Source: Bacteroidota bacterium
Lineage (GTDB): Bacteria > Bacteroidota > Rhodothermia > JANXDC01
Length of the DNA: 64,000 nt
Reading direction: 5' to 3'
NCBI GenBank assembly: GCA_025998875.1
Contig: AP024675.1
Coordinates: forward strand, 434,001-498,000
Below are positions 16,771 to 28,121 of this stretch, piece by piece (position 1 is the first letter of the stretch; every line of letters begins with the position of its first letter). A model generated the notes under the pieces. It saw only the letters and a list, made by a program, of their open reading frames with translations, searched no databases and was not told the DNA's origin. Position numbers and translations under genes: made by a program.

Positions 16771-19525
16771 CGAGCCAGTTTTTTCCTATACCGATGTCTA
16801 CACGGACCGGTACACCCAGAGGCAAAGCGTGTTCCATTGTTTCGCGCACCAGCTCCCGAACGGATTCCAGCTCCTCCTCGGGCACCTCGAAGAGCAGCTC
16901 GTCATGTACCTGCAGGATCATCCGCGTCCGGTAGCCACGCTCTCTAAGAAGCCGGTATAGGTCCACCATGGCCAGTTTGATCATATCCGCCGCCGTGCCC
17001 TGAATGGGCATATTGATGGCCACGCGCTCGGCCGCGCTGCGCACATTCGGGTTGCGATCCTGAATGCCCGGCACGTAGCGACGCCTGCCCAGCAGGGTCT
17101 CCACATAGCCCACTTGTCGGGCTTTTTCGAGCGTCTGCTGGATATACTGGTTGACCCTGGGAAACTGTCGGAAGTACTCCTCGATGATCTGACGCGCCTC
17201 TTCGGTGGAGATACGCAACCGCTGGGCCAATCCGAAGGCGCTGACCCCGTAAGGGATGCCGAAATTCACCTCCTTGGCCTTTCGGCGCATTTCCGGCGTC
17301 ACGGCCTGGCGGGGTACGTTGAAAAGACGCATGGCCGTACGGGAGTGAATGTCGTCCCCCTCTTCGAAGGCCTCGATCAGATGGGGATCCTGGCTGAGGG
17401 CGGCGATAATACGGAGCTCGATCTGGGAATAATCCGCCGACAAGAGCCACCAGCCGGGCTCGGCCACAAAAGCGCGCCGGATCTCTCGGCCTAGCTCCGA
17501 GCGAACCGGGATGTTCTGCAGGTTTGGGTTGCTGGACGACAACCGGCCCGTGGCCGTCACGGTCTGGTTGAAGCTTGTATGCACCCGGCCCGTGGAGGGA
17601 CGGATGAGCCTGGGCAGGGCATCGACATAAGTGGATTTAAGCTTGGCCAGCGAACGGTAATCGAGAATCAATCCCGGCAGGGGATGCTCGGTGGCCAACT
17701 CGGCCAGCACGCGTTCGCTTGTGGAGTATTGTCCCGTGGGGGTTCGCCCCCTGGGCTTGAGCCCCAGCTGGCCGAAAAGCACCTCGGCCAGCTGACGGGG
17801 AGACTGGATGTTGAAAATACGCCCCGCTGTGGCGTAGATGCGCTCCTCCAGCTCGGCGAGTTCTCGCTCGATCTGCTCCCCGATGAGCACAAGCACCTCG
17901 GGGTCGATTCGGACCCCAACCCACTCCATCTCGGCTAAAACCGGGATGAGCGGAAACTCGATGCGCTCGGCGATGTGGTCCAGCCCCTCCTCTCGGAGTC
18001 GGCGTTCCAGCAGACGGCTAAGGCGCAGGGCGATGTCCGCATCCTCACAGGCATACGGGGTGATGCGCTCCAGGGCCACCTGCTGCATGGACCCCTGAGC
18101 GGGTCCCCGGGGGCCGATCAGCTCCTCGATGGGGATCATGCGATAGTGCAGCAAACCCTCGGCAAGGGTATCGAGGTCATGCGGCGCCTCCGGTTCCAGC
18201 AGGTAATGGGCGACCATGGTGTCAAATAACCGCCCTTCGGGCATCGGCAGACCCGCCCGCCGGAGCACGAGCAGGTCGTATTTCAGGTTGTGCCCGATCC
18301 AAGAACGCGCCGCATCCAACCACAGGGGCCGCAGACCGGCGAGCACCTCTTCAGTCGGGGTGCCGTCTGGCAGGGGGAGGGGCACGTATCGAGCAAAACG
18401 GGCCCGATCGGCAATGGAGATCCCCACCGGATCCGCTTCCAGCGCGTCCAGGCCCGTGGTTTCCGTATCGATGGCCACTTCCGGACTCTCTATTAGGCCG
18501 TTCCAGAGGGCCTCAAGCTCGGCGCGGGTGCGGATGGCCGCGTAGTCAGCCCGCTCTGCTGAGAGATCCTGCACACCGGAAGCCAGGGCCCCCGCTCCGG
18601 TTCCCTGCTCCGACTGGCCCCCCGGGGCGGAAGCCGGAACCCCGAACAATCCCGAACGCAGACGGGCAAGCAAGGTAACGAACTCGAGCTTGCGAAACAG
18701 CGCCTCAAGCCGTCCCCAGTCGGGCTCGCTCACCCGCAGGGTGTGCCAATCTACGCGAAGCGGCACGTCTGTTTTGATCCTGGCCAGCTGACGAGAAAGG
18801 AAGGCCTGCTCCCGATAGCGCTCCAGGTTCTCCCGAACCCGCCCTTTGAGCTCCTCCAGGTGGGCGTAGATATTTTCCAGGGATCCATAGCGCCGCACCA
18901 GCTCCAGGGCGGTCTTCTCCCCGATTCCGGGCACGCCGGGGATGTTATCCGAGCTATCCCCCATCAGCGCCAGCACATCCACGTACTGTGCGGGCTCGAT
19001 ACCCAGCTCCTGGCGGATCTGGTCTCCGGTTATGCGATCAAAGCTCTCCCCCCGACGGGCGGGCTTGTAGAGGTAAATGCGGTGGTTGAGCAGCTGGATG
19101 AAGTCCTTATCCGGGGTAACGAGATAGGCCTCTGCCTCCTGGGCGCGGGCGTCATAGGCCAACGTGCCGATTACGTCATCGGCCTCGTAGCCGGGCTGCT
19201 CCAGGCAGGGCACATCCAGGGCGCGGACAACCTCCTTGATGTACGGCAGCCCGTCGGCCAACTCCGGAGGGATGGGGGGACGATGCGCCTTGTAGTCGGC
19301 ATAGAGCTGCTTGCGGAAGGTGGGCTCGGCCGTATCGAAGACCACGGCCAGATGTTCGGGCCGCTCCTCTTCGAGGATCTTCAGCAACGTCGTGGTAAAG
19401 CCGTAGATGGCGCTCGTATTGAGCCCGTAGCTGGTCAGGAGCGGACGGCTGATAAAGGCGAAATGCGCCCGATAGGCCAGCGCCATCCCATCGAGCAGAA
19501 AGAGCCGTTCGCGCGCAGCGGACAT
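16760..19525 (-). CDS. polA: DNA polymerase I
   Basis: 921 residues with all three domains. The 5'-3' exonuclease occupies about residues 1-300 (GYEADDVIGTLA, TPDKDFIQLL). The 3'-5' exonuclease keeps its metal ligands (AIDTETTG, NLKYDLLVL, CEDADIALRL), so proofreading looks intact. The family A polymerase has motif A DYSQIELRI and motif C VHDELLFEVP. It fills gaps in repair and removes RNA primers. Start chosen at MSAARERLFLLDG. It follows dprA after 75 nt with no obvious terminator. Confidence 0.97.
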   Translation of the reverse strand: MSAARERLFLLDGMALAYRAHFAFISRPLLTSYGLNTSAIYGFTTTLLKILEEERPEHLAVVFDTAEPTFRKQLYADYKAHRPPIPPELADGLPYIKEVVRALDVPCLEQPGYEADDVIGTLAYDARAQEAEAYLVTPDKDFIQLLNHRIYLYKPARRGESFDRITGDQIRQELGIEPAQYVDVLALMGDSSDNIPGVPGIGEKTALELVRRYGSLENIYAHLEELKGRVRENLERYREQAFLSRQLARIKTDVPLRVDWHTLRVSEPDWGRLEALFRKLEFVTLLARLRSGLFGVPASAPGGQSEQGTGAGALASGVQDLSAERADYAAIRTRAELEALWNGLIESPEVAIDTETTGLDALEADPVGISIADRARFARYVPLPLPDGTPTEEVLAGLRPLWLDAARSWIGHNLKYDLLVLRRAGLPMPEGRLFDTMVAHYLLEPEAPHDLDTLAEGLLHYRMIPIEELIGPRGPAQGSMQQVALERITPYACEDADIALRLSRLLERRLREEGLDHIAERIEFPLIPVLAEMEWVGVRIDPEVLVLIGEQIERELAELEERIYATAGRIFNIQSPRQLAEVLFGQLGLKPRGRTPTGQYSTSERVLAELATEHPLPGLILDYRSLAKLKSTYVDALPRLIRPSTGRVHTSFNQTVTATGRLSSSNPNLQNIPVRSELGREIRRAFVAEPGWWLLSADYSQIELRIIAALSQDPHLIEAFEEGDDIHSRTAMRLFNVPRQAVTPEMRRKAKEVNFGIPYGVSAFGLAQRLRISTEEARQIIEEYFRQFPRVNQYIQQTLEKARQVGYVETLLGRRRYVPGIQDRNPNVRSAAERVAINMPIQGTAADMIKLAMVDLYRLLRERGYRTRMILQVHDELLFEVPEEELESVRELVRETMEHALPLGVPVRVDIGIGKNWLDAH

Positions 19526-19600
19526 GGCATTTCCCTTTTCCGTATCCGGAAGAACATACACGATCCGCGTCGCCGATGACAACCCACCAGGGCCGCAGGA

Positions 19601-20716
19601 TTACGGACCGATTCGCAGAAAGCGTTTGCCCGGAAACTGGCGCACCACCCCCAGACACTCCAGCTCCAGGAGGGCCACCAGCAATTCCGAAGGAGAACGG
19701 TCGGTGAGCTGAGCCAGCTCTTCGAGCGGGATCGGCTGATCGATCGGGATGCGCTCGTACAGCTCCGTATGGGGGACCGGCGCAGCCAGATGTCCATCGG
19801 CGCCGGACTCCGGGACGGGGGCCGCACGCAGCAACAGCGCCTGAAGCTCTTCGAGCACATCGTCTACGGAAAGGATGAGCTTGGCCTGTCCGCGCTGGAT
19901 GAGCCGGTTCGGGCCGCGCCCCTGGGGCACATGGGCCGCGTTGGGAACGGCGAAGACCTCCCGATTCAGCTCCAGCGCCCACCAGGCCGTGATCATGCCC
20001 CCTCCGGTTTCCCGGGACTCGACCACGATCACCCCCAGACTCAGGGCCGCGATCGTGCGGTTGCGCTGGGGAAAGTGTGCCGCCTCGGGCCGGGTACCCA
20101 GGGGAAACTCGGACAGCAACGCACCCTGCTGGCTGATCTCCTGGGCCAGCCGCACGTGCGCGGCGGGATATATGACGTTGACCCCGCTGCCGAGCACGGC
20201 CAGCGTCCTCCCGCCGGCCTGCAGGGCGGCGCGATGGGCGGCGGCGTCGATACCGTACGCCAACCCGCTTACGACAACGATCCCCGCTCGGGCCAGCTCC
20301 CCGGCCAGCTCCTCGGCCATGCGCAGTCCGTATTCGGTGGGCCTGCGCGTGCCCACGATGGCCACCGCATCCCGATCTCGGGGATCAAGCCCCCCGCGCA
20401 CGAACAGAAACGGAGGGGCCTCCTCCCAGACACGCAAAAGCTCCGGGTAGTCCGGATCCCAGAAGGGCAGGAAACGCAGCCCCATGCGGGCCGCCGCCTC
20501 CAGCTGGCGCAACCCGTACTCGAAGCCCCGATGTTGCAGGATAGCCTGGGCCAGAACGGGCCCGATACCCTCGACGCGCTCCAGGTCCCGTCTGGAAACC
20601 TCCCAGATCTGCGAAACGGAACCGAAAGCGGCCACCAGACGCCGGATGCGCGCCGGCCCGATGCCCGGCAGACGCGCCAGCTCCAGCAGGGCCGCCTCCT
20701 CGGAAGGCGCCCTCAT
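19601..20716 (-). CDS. dprA: DNA-processing protein DprA
   Basis: 371 residues. An N-terminal helix-hairpin-helix region ([20 protein letters not shown]) precedes the Rossmann-like DprA core ([56 protein letters not shown]) and a C-terminal winged helix. DprA loads RecA onto incoming single-stranded DNA during natural transformation. Its ATG overlaps the stop of the CHASE2 regulator as ATGA. This suggests competence capacity, but no uptake genes lie in the window. Confidence 0.95.
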   Translation of the reverse strand: MRAPSEEAALLELARLPGIGPARIRRLVAAFGSVSQIWEVSRRDLERVEGIGPVLAQAILQHRGFEYGLRQLEAAARMGLRFLPFWDPDYPELLRVWEEAPPFLFVRGGLDPRDRDAVAIVGTRRPTEYGLRMAEELAGELARAGIVVVSGLAYGIDAAAHRAALQAGGRTLAVLGSGVNVIYPAAHVRLAQEISQQGALLSEFPLGTRPEAAHFPQRNRTIAALSLGVIVVESRETGGGMITAWWALELNREVFAVPNAAHVPQGRGPNRLIQRGQAKLILSVDDVLEELQALLLRAAPVPESGADGHLAAPVPHTELYERIPIDQPIPLEELAQLTDRSPSELLVALLELECLGVVRQFPGKRFLRIGP

Positions 20717-23121
20717 GAACGCACCGATTCCAGCGCTCGCTCCACGTAGAAATGATACCGACGGGGCAGACGACGCAACAGCGTGCTCAGATCCTCTCGG
20801 CTGCGGAGCGCATCCAGATGCTCGCGTATTTTTTGCTCCACCCGCGCTAGCACCTCCGGATCGTCGCTCCCGGCCAGGACGCGGGCGGCAGCTGATACGG
20901 AGAACCCCTGTTCACAGTAGACGCGCAGGCAAATCCCGCGCAGATGATCCGATACGGTGCGGCGGTGAAGGCCGAGTTCCGAGGCGACCTGGGTCAGGGC
21001 GCTGTGCGCAAATCGCCGGCGGCGGAGCCCCTCGAGGATGCGCTCTTCCCAGTCTTCCTCGGCTTCTGCCCCGATATGTTCAGGTAGATCGCGCCTCTGG
21101 ATGCGCTGACGCCCCTCTGAACGGGCCAGAATCACGGCGCGCTGGAGGGTGTTCTCCAGCTCGCGCACATTGCCCGGCCAGCTGTAGCGCATCAGACAGT
21201 GCATGGCCTGTTCGGAGATCTCCAGCCCTTCGGCAAAGCGCAGGGCCAGAAGCGGGATGTCCTCGGGACGCTCGCGAAGCGGGGGCACCTTAATGGGGAA
21301 GACGTTGAGCCGATAGTAGAGGTCCTCCCGGAACCGACCCTGGCGCACCAGCGCCTCCAGATCCTTGTTCGTGGCCGCGATGACGCGTACGTTTACCCGA
21401 CGCGTCTGCGTATCTCCCACGCGCTCAAACGTCCCCTCCTGCAGCACGCGCAGCAGCTTGATCTGAAAGGCTTCGCTGGTCTCCGTGATCTCATCCAGAA
21501 AGATCGTGCCCCCATCGGCGAGCTCAAAACGGCCGGGTTTGTCGGCTACCGCCCCGGTGAAGGCGCCCCGCCGGTGGCCGAAGAGTTCGCTCTCGAGCAG
21601 GGATTCGGGCAGCGCGCCGCAGTTGACGGCCACAAAGGGCCGATCCCGGCGTGCGCTATGCGCATGAATGGCCCGGGCAATGAGCTCCTTGCCTGTTCCG
21701 GACTCGCCCTGGATGAGCACGGTGGCATCCGTAGGGGCTACCTTTTCCACCAAACGCAGCACCCGGTTGAGGGGACTGGAGGGAGCACGCACGATCTCCG
21801 GAAATCCCTCTACAGGGGAATCCGTATCCAGAGCAAAAGGCTCCTCATCGGCCTCCCGGGCCTGAAGCTTCTGCTGAGTCTGGGCCAGCAACTGATCCCG
21901 CAGCCGGAGCTCGATCTCCATACTCCGGCGCTTCTGCTCGGCCAGGGCAGCCCGCTCGGCCTCCTGGCCCAGCCGTATGCTACCCCCCACCAGAAAAGCC
22001 AGAAAAGCCAGCACAAGCGGCTCCACCAGCGGAGCCCACACATCGGCGGCCACGAACAGCAGGGCGACCAGGGCGACATAACCCGCAATGGCGCCAAAGG
22101 CGGCCAGCACCCCCGCGACAACGCGCAGCTCCAGGAGCACATACACGATCCCCAGACCCAGCAGAAGCGCCAGCAATCCGGAAACCCACCCGGCCGGATA
22201 GCGCAGAAAATCATCCTGGAGCAGGTTGCTCACCAGCACCAGATTGAGCGCTACCTGGGGAAAGGCCGGATCATAGGGGGTCTCCAGCACGGGGCTGACC
22301 AGGTCGGCCACATATCCCACCACGACCAGCTTATCATGCAAGGCCTCATAGAGGGGCGCCTGGCGCACCTGCCCGGTCTGACGCATGTATTCATAGGAAC
22401 GGATCACGGCCTGATAGGAGAAAACGGGCAGATCGCGAAAAGCTCCCGGCAGGTTGAGCCGATCGTTGCGATCGACCCGAATCCGCTGCGGACCGATCCA
22501 GAGCTCCGGCCCCCGAACCCGTATGGCACCCGGCTCCACACCCCGGTACCGGGCCACAAGGGCGGTGGCAAAGGCCCAGACCGTGTCCCGCCCGTAGCGG
22601 GCGGCCACAGGCATATGGTAGCGATCCTGCCCCAGGTTGGCAAACCCGGTGGCCCAGGCGGCCCGTTTGAAAAGCGGAAGGGGCCCGATGAGCGTATCGC
22701 CGCGGGGTAGCCCCCAGAAGGAGGGCTCCAGCGTGCGAAAATAGGAAGCCAGCACCACGTCGCGCCGCTCGGCCATCGCAGCGGCCAGCTCCCGATCGTC
22801 TTCGGGGAAGAACGAGGAAGAATCCGAAAGGGCAAAGGCGAACCCCACGGCGCGCACCCCATGGGCGCGCAGCGCCTCCAGCAGCAACAGATACGCGCTC
22901 CGGCGCAGACGCACCCCGTCTCCGAGCTGGCGCAAGACGGGCTCATCGATATACACCATAGCCGCCTCCGGGGCGACCGGACGGGGTCCACGAACCCGAT
23001 AACGCCACCGGAGCGTTTCGTCCTCGAACGCCTCCCAAGCAGGATCCAGAAGCTGGACCATCCCCCAGAGGACGAGCAGGATGAAAAAAACCAGGGCATA
23101 GGGGGAGCGCATGGGGAACAT
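20713..23121 (-). CDS. CHASE2-domain sigma-54 activator (membrane-bound)
   Basis: 802 residues. An N-terminal transmembrane segment is followed by an extracytoplasmic CHASE2 domain ([35 protein letters not shown]) and three transmembrane helices at about residues 310-385. A coiled coil leads to a full sigma-54 AAA+ domain: Walker A GESGTGKE near 470, GAFTGA loop, and [15 protein letters not shown]. The C-terminus has a helix-turn-helix ([19 protein letters not shown]) and a second helical segment rather than a plain Fis helix. It starts in a TGATG junction with rdgB. CHASE2 usually serves cyclases and kinases, so a direct membrane-sensor to sigma-54 fusion is uncommon. The ligand is unknown. 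Confidence 0.9.
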   Translation of the reverse strand: MFPMRSPYALVFFILLVLWGMVQLLDPAWEAFEDETLRWRYRVRGPRPVAPEAAMVYIDEPVLRQLGDGVRLRRSAYLLLLEALRAHGVRAVGFAFALSDSSSFFPEDDRELAAAMAERRDVVLASYFRTLEPSFWGLPRGDTLIGPLPLFKRAAWATGFANLGQDRYHMPVAARYGRDTVWAFATALVARYRGVEPGAIRVRGPELWIGPQRIRVDRNDRLNLPGAFRDLPVFSYQAVIRSYEYMRQTGQVRQAPLYEALHDKLVVVGYVADLVSPVLETPYDPAFPQVALNLVLVSNLLQDDFLRYPAGWVSGLLALLLGLGIVYVLLELRVVAGVLAAFGAIAGYVALVALLFVAADVWAPLVEPLVLAFLAFLVGGSIRLGQEAERAALAEQKRRSMEIELRLRDQLLAQTQQKLQAREADEEPFALDTDSPVEGFPEIVRAPSSPLNRVLRLVEKVAPTDATVLIQGESGTGKELIARAIHAHSARRDRPFVAVNCGALPESLLESELFGHRRGAFTGAVADKPGRFELADGGTIFLDEITETSEAFQIKLLRVLQEGTFERVGDTQTRRVNVRVIAATNKDLEALVRQGRFREDLYYRLNVFPIKVPPLRERPEDIPLLALRFAEGLEISEQAMHCLMRYSWPGNVRELENTLQRAVILARSEGRQRIQRRDLPEHIGAEAEEDWEERILEGLRRRRFAHSALTQVASELGLHRRTVSDHLRGICLRVYCEQGFSVSAAARVLAGSDDPEVLARVEQKIREHLDALRSREDLSTLLRRLPRRYHFYVERALESVRS

Positions 23122-23729
23122 CAGCCCTTTTCTGTCCATCTTCGCCCCAGATCGGCCAGAAAAGCTCCAAAAGCACGGCCTCGATGGCTAATCCGGTTCT
23201 TGACTTCCTCCCCCAGCTCGGCAAACGTTTCGGAAAACCCCTCGGGCACGAAAATAGGATCGTAGCCGAATCCCCCGCTTCCACGAGGCTCTGAGAGGAT
23301 ATAGCCTGAGCAGAGGCCCTCATATAGGCGCACTCCGGAGCCATCTGCATAGGCGAGCACGCATCGGAAGCGGGCTCGACGATCCGATACCCCTTCAAGA
23401 AGACGAAGCAACAGGGCCATGTTCTGCTCATCTGTGGCCCCCGGGCCGGCAAAGCGGGCCGAACGCACCCCGGGAGCCCCGCCGAGGGCCTCCACCTCAA
23501 GCCCCGAATCATCGGCCAGCGCGGCAAGCCCGGTATATCGATAGGCGTGCTCGGCCTTTTTGCGCGCGTTCTCCTGCAGGCTCTCCCCGTCTTCTATGGC
23601 GGGCGGGACGTGAGGAAAATCCTCCAGCGTACGCACCCGCAACGGCAGGCCTGCCCGGCGCAAAAGGGCCTCCAGTTCGGCTCGTTTGCCCGGGTTCCGC
23701 GTGGCCAGCACGAGTTCCGGTATCCCCAT
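23121..23729 (-). CDS. rdgB: Non-canonical purine NTP pyrophosphatase (RdgB/HAM1 family)
   Basis: About 202 residues. It has the N-terminal [15 protein letters not shown] motif, the [10 protein letters not shown] helix, the metal-site [16 protein letters not shown] motif and C-terminal [11 protein letters not shown]. It hydrolyses ITP, dITP and XTP to monophosphates, keeping deaminated purines out of nucleic acids. Start chosen at [11 protein letters not shown], where the family begins; ATG 23765 would add 12 residues. The stop shares a base with the next start. Confidence 0.95.
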   Translation of the reverse strand: MGIPELVLATRNPGKRAELEALLRRAGLPLRVRTLEDFPHVPPAIEDGESLQENARKKAEHAYRYTGLAALADDSGLEVEALGGAPGVRSARFAGPGATDEQNMALLLRLLEGVSDRRARFRCVLAYADGSGVRLYEGLCSGYILSEPRGSGGFGYDPIFVPEGFSETFAELGEEVKNRISHRGRAFGAFLADLGRRWTEKG

Positions 23730-23786
23730 AGGCGGCAAGGCAACGCGCAGGTAACTTGCAAACATCTCCCGGGGCCCCGCAAGCCT

Positions 23787-24431
23787 TCAGGGGGCCAGAC
23801 GCTGGCGCCTCCAAGATCCGTCCTCCTGACGCACGTAGAGAATCCGATCGTGCAGTCGGCTCGGACGGCCCTGCCAGAACTCGACGCTCTCGGGGCGAAC
23901 GCGGAAGCCCCCCCAGAACGGGGGACGGGGCACTTCTCCGACCGGAAAACGGGCCAGCGCTTCGGCCACCCGACGCAACAGCTCTATGCGGCTTTTGAGC
24001 GGCCGGCTCTGTGGAGAAGCCCACGCCCCGATGCGGCTGCTCCGGGGCCGGGTGCGAAAGTAAGCGTCCGCTTCCTCATCCGATACAGGCTCCACGGGCC
24101 CCTCCAGGCGCACCTGTCGCTCCAGCTCGGGCCACCAGAACAGGAGCGCCGCTCGGGGGTTGGAGGCAAGCTCCCGGGCCTTGCGGCTCTCCAGATTCGT
24201 GTAGAATACCAGCCCCCGGCTATCAAGCCCTTTGAGCAACACCATCCGGGCCGAGGGCCGACCGTCCGGTGTGGCCGTAGCCAGGGCCATGGCGTTGGGT
24301 TCGGGCACACGAGCCCGGACGGCCTCCTGCAGCCAGCGCTCCAGCTGACGAATCGGATCCGGATCGAGCTCGCCCTCCTTCAGTGCGGCGCGCCGGTATT
24401 CCCGACGCAGGGCGTCCAGCTCTATACCCAT
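23787..24431 (-). CDS. pdxH: Pyridoxamine/pyridoxine 5'-phosphate oxidase
   Basis: 214 residues matching PdxH throughout: [21 protein letters not shown] (FMN site), [72 protein letters not shown]. It oxidises PNP/PMP to pyridoxal phosphate using FMN and oxygen, so the organism is at least partly aerobic. It is the first gene of a minus-strand run with rdgB 57 nt on. A TATGTTTG element lies 24 nt upstream. Confidence 0.96.
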   Translation of the reverse strand: MGIELDALRREYRRAALKEGELDPDPIRQLERWLQEAVRARVPEPNAMALATATPDGRPSARMVLLKGLDSRGLVFYTNLESRKARELASNPRAALLFWWPELERQVRLEGPVEPVSDEEADAYFRTRPRSSRIGAWASPQSRPLKSRIELLRRVAEALARFPVGEVPRPPFWGGFRVRPESVEFWQGRPSRLHDRILYVRQEDGSWRRQRLAP

Positions 24432-24454
24432 GATCATCCCCCACCTGTCGAGCA

Positions 24455-24462
24455 CAAACATA
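24455..24462 (-). promoter_or_regulatory. Probable -7 element upstream of pdxH
   Basis: TATGTTTG on the minus strand matches the Bacteroidota TAnnTTTG -7 element and is 24 nt before the pdxH ATG, in the divergent spacer with the phosphodiesterase gene. I see no matching TTTG at the expected -33 distance, so the call rests on the -7 element and position only. Confidence 0.45.
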
Positions 24463-24525
24463 CAACAGCGGCGGGTCCGTTTCCCATTTGCCCCGAAACG
24501 GGGATGCTGGCGAACTTCTCGGCCG

Positions 24526-25032
24526 ATGTATATCGGTTTGCTCTCCGATACGCACGGCTACCTGCCCCCCGGACTCGAAGAGGTCTTCCGGGGGGTAGAT
24601 CTGCTCTTACATGCCGGAGACGTGGGCCGTCCGGAGGTGCTCTGGGAGCTGGAAACGATCGCCCCCGTGCGCGCCGTCTGGGGCAATGTCGACGACTGGT
24701 CCCTGCGGCGCATGCTACCGGAATGGCTACAGGAGGAGTGGGAAGGCGTACGCCTGCTCATGACCCATATCGGGGGCAGGCCCGAACGGCTTCCGCCCGC
24801 GGTTCGGGAGCGCATCGAGCGCAGCCGGGCCCAGGTTTTCATCTGCGGCCATAGCCATGTTCCATATGTGGGCCGATGGGGCTCGACGCTCTTGCTCAAC
24901 CCCGGCGCCTGTGGACGAGAAGGTCCGCACCAGAAGCTGACCGTGATGCGGTTTCGGCTGGGGCAAGGCCGTCTGTATGATCTGGAGCTTGTGGAGCTGG
25001 GGGACCGCTCCAGCTTCTCCGGGGCGCCATGA
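24526..25032 (+). CDS. YfcE/MJ0936-type metallophosphodiesterase
   Basis: 168 residues of the small calcineurin-like phosphoesterase family. Metal-binding motifs are in order: LLSDTHG near residue 5, [22 protein letters not shown] and GHSHVPY. Such enzymes hydrolyse phosphodiesters with a dinuclear metal centre; the physiological substrate is not predictable. Its stop overlaps the next start (ATGA), so it is coupled to the glycosyltransferase fusion. Confidence 0.9.
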   Translation: MYIGLLSDTHGYLPPGLEEVFRGVDLLLHAGDVGRPEVLWELETIAPVRAVWGNVDDWSLRRMLPEWLQEEWEGVRLLMTHIGGRPERLPPAVRERIERSRAQVFICGHSHVPYVGRWGSTLLLNPGACGREGPHQKLTVMRFRLGQGRLYDLELVELGDRSSFSGAP

Positions 25033-27065
25033 GTCCCGATATCAGCATCATCATCGTCACCTATAACGTCCGCCGCTTCCTGGAACAGGCGCTCTACTCC
25101 ATCGAACGAGCCGCGCGGGGGCTTTCTGTGGAAGTCTTCGTGGTGGACAACAACTCCGTCGACGGTACGGCGGAGATGGTTCGGGATCGCTTTCCCTGGG
25201 TTCATCTTATCGCGAACACGGAAAACGTGGGGTTTGCCCGCGCCAACAACCAGGCCCTCCGGCTGGCCCGCGCTCGATATGTGCTTCTGCTCAACCCCGA
25301 TACCCTGCTGCAGGAAGACACCCTGCATGTGATGTACGCCTTTATGGAGGCCCATCCGGAGGCGGGGGCGGCTGGCTGCAAGATCCTCACCCCGGAGGGC
25401 CGATTCGCCCTGGAATCCCGTCGCGCCTTCCCCACACCGGCTACGGCCTTCTACCGCATGGTGGGCCTGAGCCGGTTATTTCCCCGCAGCCATCGTTTTG
25501 GCCGCTATAACCTGACCTTTTTGCCGGAAGACGAGGTAGCCGAAATCGACGCCCTTTCGGGCTCCTTCATGTTTGTCCGCCGCAAGGCGATCGAGGAGGT
25601 GGGGCTGCTGGATGAGTCCTTTTTCATGTACGGGGAGGACCTGGACTGGTGCTACCGTATTCAGCGGGCCGGATGGAAGATCTACTACGTGCCCTGGACC
25701 CAGATCATCCACTACAAGGGCGAGAGCACCAAGAAGAGCGACCTGGTCTATGTGAAGCTCTTCTACGGGGCCATGCTCGCCTTTGCCCGCAAGCACTTCG
25801 CCGGGCAGTACAACCCGCTCTTCGAAGGGCTCATTCAACTGGGCATTTACCTGCACGCGGGGCTTTCGCTGCTGGTGCGGGCGTTCCGCCGGCTCCGGCC
25901 CGTTTTCTTTGACGCCGCCGCGATCGCGCTCAGCGTATGGCTGGCTGAGCTTCTCTGGCTGGAGGCGCGCGGCAAGCGACAACCGGACTTCTTTCTGACC
26001 GTGATCCTGCCCGGTTATACGGGGCTGTGTCTTCTGGGGCTTGCCCTGCTTGGCGCCTATGGGCGCAACCGGGACCGATGGCGCACCCTGCCGGCCGGCA
26101 TCGGGCTGGGGCTGATGCTGGTGGCCACGATTTCCTTTTTTATAAAGTCCATCGCCTTTTCGCGGGGCGTGGTCGTGCTCACCTGGATGCTGGGCACGGC
26201 GTTGACGAGCTTCTGGCGCATTCTCTGGTACCTGAGCCGGGAAGGACGCCTGCGTCCAGGTCCGGCCCACCGGCGCGCGCTCATCATAGGTACCGACCCG
26301 GAGGCCCGACGCGTGGGCGCAGAGCTGGAGCGCCAGCCCGAACTGCCCTACGTACTGGTGGGCTATGTGCATCACGGAACGGACCCCGCCCCCCGGGATC
26401 TGCCCGTATGCGGGCACACCCGGCAACTCCGAGAGCTTGTGCGCCTGCTGGGGATCGATGATCTGCTCTTTACCACCGGTCAGCTCAGCTATACCGATAT
26501 TCTGCATCTGCTGCGTCGGGTGCAGGACCTGCCCATACAGGCGCGCATCATCCCGCGGGAGCGGGATTTCATCATCGCCAAAGCGCGCGTGGACGTGCTG
26601 GGCGAACTGCCCACCATCGAAGTCCACCTCAACCTCTCCCGGCCCTCGCAGCGGTGGGCCAAACGGGCCTTCGATCTGGGCTGGGCGCTGCTCTGGCTCA
26701 TCCTGGGCCCGCTTTTGGAGCTCACCTGGGGATTGGTTCAACCCGCAAGACGTCCTATCTTACGTCGATTCTGGAACGGCTGGCCCGCCGTATGGCGGGG
26801 CCGCAGAACGTGGGTCGGATATGCCGAGCCGGCCTCCGAGGACCTGCCCCCGATTCCGCCCGGGGTCTTTAACGTACTGGAGGCGCTGGGCTGGATTCCA
26901 CAGGCTATCCGTCCCGGCCAGCAGGACCGCCACAACGCGCAGTACGCGCGCACGTATACGATACTGCTGGATCTGGAGCTGCTGCTGAAGATTCTTTTCG
27001 GTCCCCAGAACCAGTACAGCCAGCCTGAGGGTGCGCTGTTATCCAAGCTCGGGGAGGCGCTATGA
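25029..27065 (+). CDS. Family 2 glycosyltransferase fused to a degenerate polyprenyl-phosphate sugar-transferase region
   Basis: 678 residues. Residues 1 to about 260 are a GT2 rhamnosyltransferase-like domain ([43 protein letters not shown]). Several transmembrane helices follow (about 290-395). A nucleotide-binding-like fold of the type seen in polyprenyl glycosylphosphotransferases starts near 415 ([15 protein letters not shown]). The last 135 residues resemble the ends of a bacterial sugar transferase ([11 protein letters not shown] near 544, [13 protein letters not shown] near 590, [13 protein letters not shown]) but lack the central catalytic portion with its KFR and DE motifs. It could still glycosylate a lipid-linked acceptor, but the phosphotransferase function appears lost. 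ATGA junctions occur at both ends. Confidence 0.85.
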   Translation: MSPDISIIIVTYNVRRFLEQALYSIERAARGLSVEVFVVDNNSVDGTAEMVRDRFPWVHLIANTENVGFARANNQALRLARARYVLLLNPDTLLQEDTLHVMYAFMEAHPEAGAAGCKILTPEGRFALESRRAFPTPATAFYRMVGLSRLFPRSHRFGRYNLTFLPEDEVAEIDALSGSFMFVRRKAIEEVGLLDESFFMYGEDLDWCYRIQRAGWKIYYVPWTQIIHYKGESTKKSDLVYVKLFYGAMLAFARKHFAGQYNPLFEGLIQLGIYLHAGLSLLVRAFRRLRPVFFDAAAIALSVWLAELLWLEARGKRQPDFFLTVILPGYTGLCLLGLALLGAYGRNRDRWRTLPAGIGLGLMLVATISFFIKSIAFSRGVVVLTWMLGTALTSFWRILWYLSREGRLRPGPAHRRALIIGTDPEARRVGAELERQPELPYVLVGYVHHGTDPAPRDLPVCGHTRQLRELVRLLGIDDLLFTTGQLSYTDILHLLRRVQDLPIQARIIPRERDFIIAKARVDVLGELPTIEVHLNLSRPSQRWAKRAFDLGWALLWLILGPLLELTWGLVQPARRPILRRFWNGWPAVWRGRRTWVGYAEPASEDLPPIPPGVFNVLEALGWIPQAIRPGQQDRHNAQYARTYTILLDLELLLKILFGPQNQYSQPEGALLSKLGEAL

Positions 27066-28021
27066 ATTACCTGGATTTCGAACGACCGATCGCGGAACTG
27101 GAGGAAAAAATACGCGAAATGCGCCTTCTGGCCGAATCGACCGGGTCCGATCTGACGGCCGAGATCGACCGGCTGGAACGCCGCGTACAGGAACTTCGGG
27201 AACGCACCTACCGGAATCTGACCCGCTGGCAACGGGTACAGCTGGCCCGTCATCCAGACCGCCCGTATACGCTGGACTATATCCATCTGATGACCACGGG
27301 ATTTGTGGAGCTACACGGAGACCGTTGCTTTGCCGATGACCCGGCCATCGTGGGGGGATTGGCCAAGTTCAATGGCCGCACGGTGCTCGTGGTCGGGCAT
27401 CAGAAGGGGCGCGATGTCAAATCCCGGCAGTATCGTCGTTTCGGTATGCCCAACCCGGAGGGATATCGCAAGGCCCTGCGGCTGATGAAGCTGGCGGCCA
27501 AGTTCAACAAACCCATCATCAGCTTTCTGGACACGCCTGGGGCGTATCCCGGTCTGGAAGCCGAGGAACGGGGCCAGGCCGAGGCCATCGCCCGCAACCT
27601 GCTTGAGATGTCCCGCCTGCCGGTGCCCATCGTAGTCTGCGTGATCGGCGAAGGGGGATCTGGGGGCGCTCTGGGTATCGGGGTCGGCGACCGAATTCTG
27701 ATGCAGGAAAACGCCTGGTACTCGGTGATCTCACCGGAATCATGCTCCGCCATCCTGTGGCGCAGCTGGGACTACAAAGAACAGGCGGCCGAGGCGCTCA
27801 AGCTTACTGCGCAGGACCTTTTCGAGCTGGGCATTGTGGACCGGATCGTAGCCGAACCGCTCGGTGGGGCCCACCGTAACCCCCAGGAAGCGGCCCGGCT
27901 TCTGGCCGAAGCCATCGAGGAAGCCCTGACCGAACTGCTGCCCAAAGATCCGGAAACCCTCATCCGGGAGCGACGGGAAAAATACAGCCGCATGGGCGCC
28001 TGGATCGAAACCTATCTGTAG
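27062..28021 (+). CDS. accA: Acetyl-CoA carboxylase carboxyltransferase subunit alpha
   Basis: 319 residues, normal length. The N-terminal coiled coil ([17 protein letters not shown]) is followed by the crotonase-like core: [82 protein letters not shown]. It transfers carboxyl from carboxybiotin to acetyl-CoA, together with AccD, in the first step of fatty acid synthesis. Its ATG overlaps the glycosyltransferase stop. Confidence 0.98.
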   Translation: MNYLDFERPIAELEEKIREMRLLAESTGSDLTAEIDRLERRVQELRERTYRNLTRWQRVQLARHPDRPYTLDYIHLMTTGFVELHGDRCFADDPAIVGGLAKFNGRTVLVVGHQKGRDVKSRQYRRFGMPNPEGYRKALRLMKLAAKFNKPIISFLDTPGAYPGLEAEERGQAEAIARNLLEMSRLPVPIVVCVIGEGGSGGALGIGVGDRILMQENAWYSVISPESCSAILWRSWDYKEQAAEALKLTAQDLFELGIVDRIVAEPLGGAHRNPQEAARLLAEAIEEALTELLPKDPETLIRERREKYSRMGAWIETYL

Positions 28022-28121
28022 GCTTCTCCCCGCCCCAAAACGACGGACCGTGCCGGCCCGGAGAACGGCGGGCGCATAGCCGTGGCATCCGTCGCGGAGG
28101 CATCGTATTTTCCCCAGCGCC

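Noticed and set aside
20713-24525. Sigma-54 promoters (TGGCAC-N5-TTGC) near the CHASE2 activator
   Set aside because: I found no convincing -24/-12 element in the spacers by eye, so the targets remain unknown.
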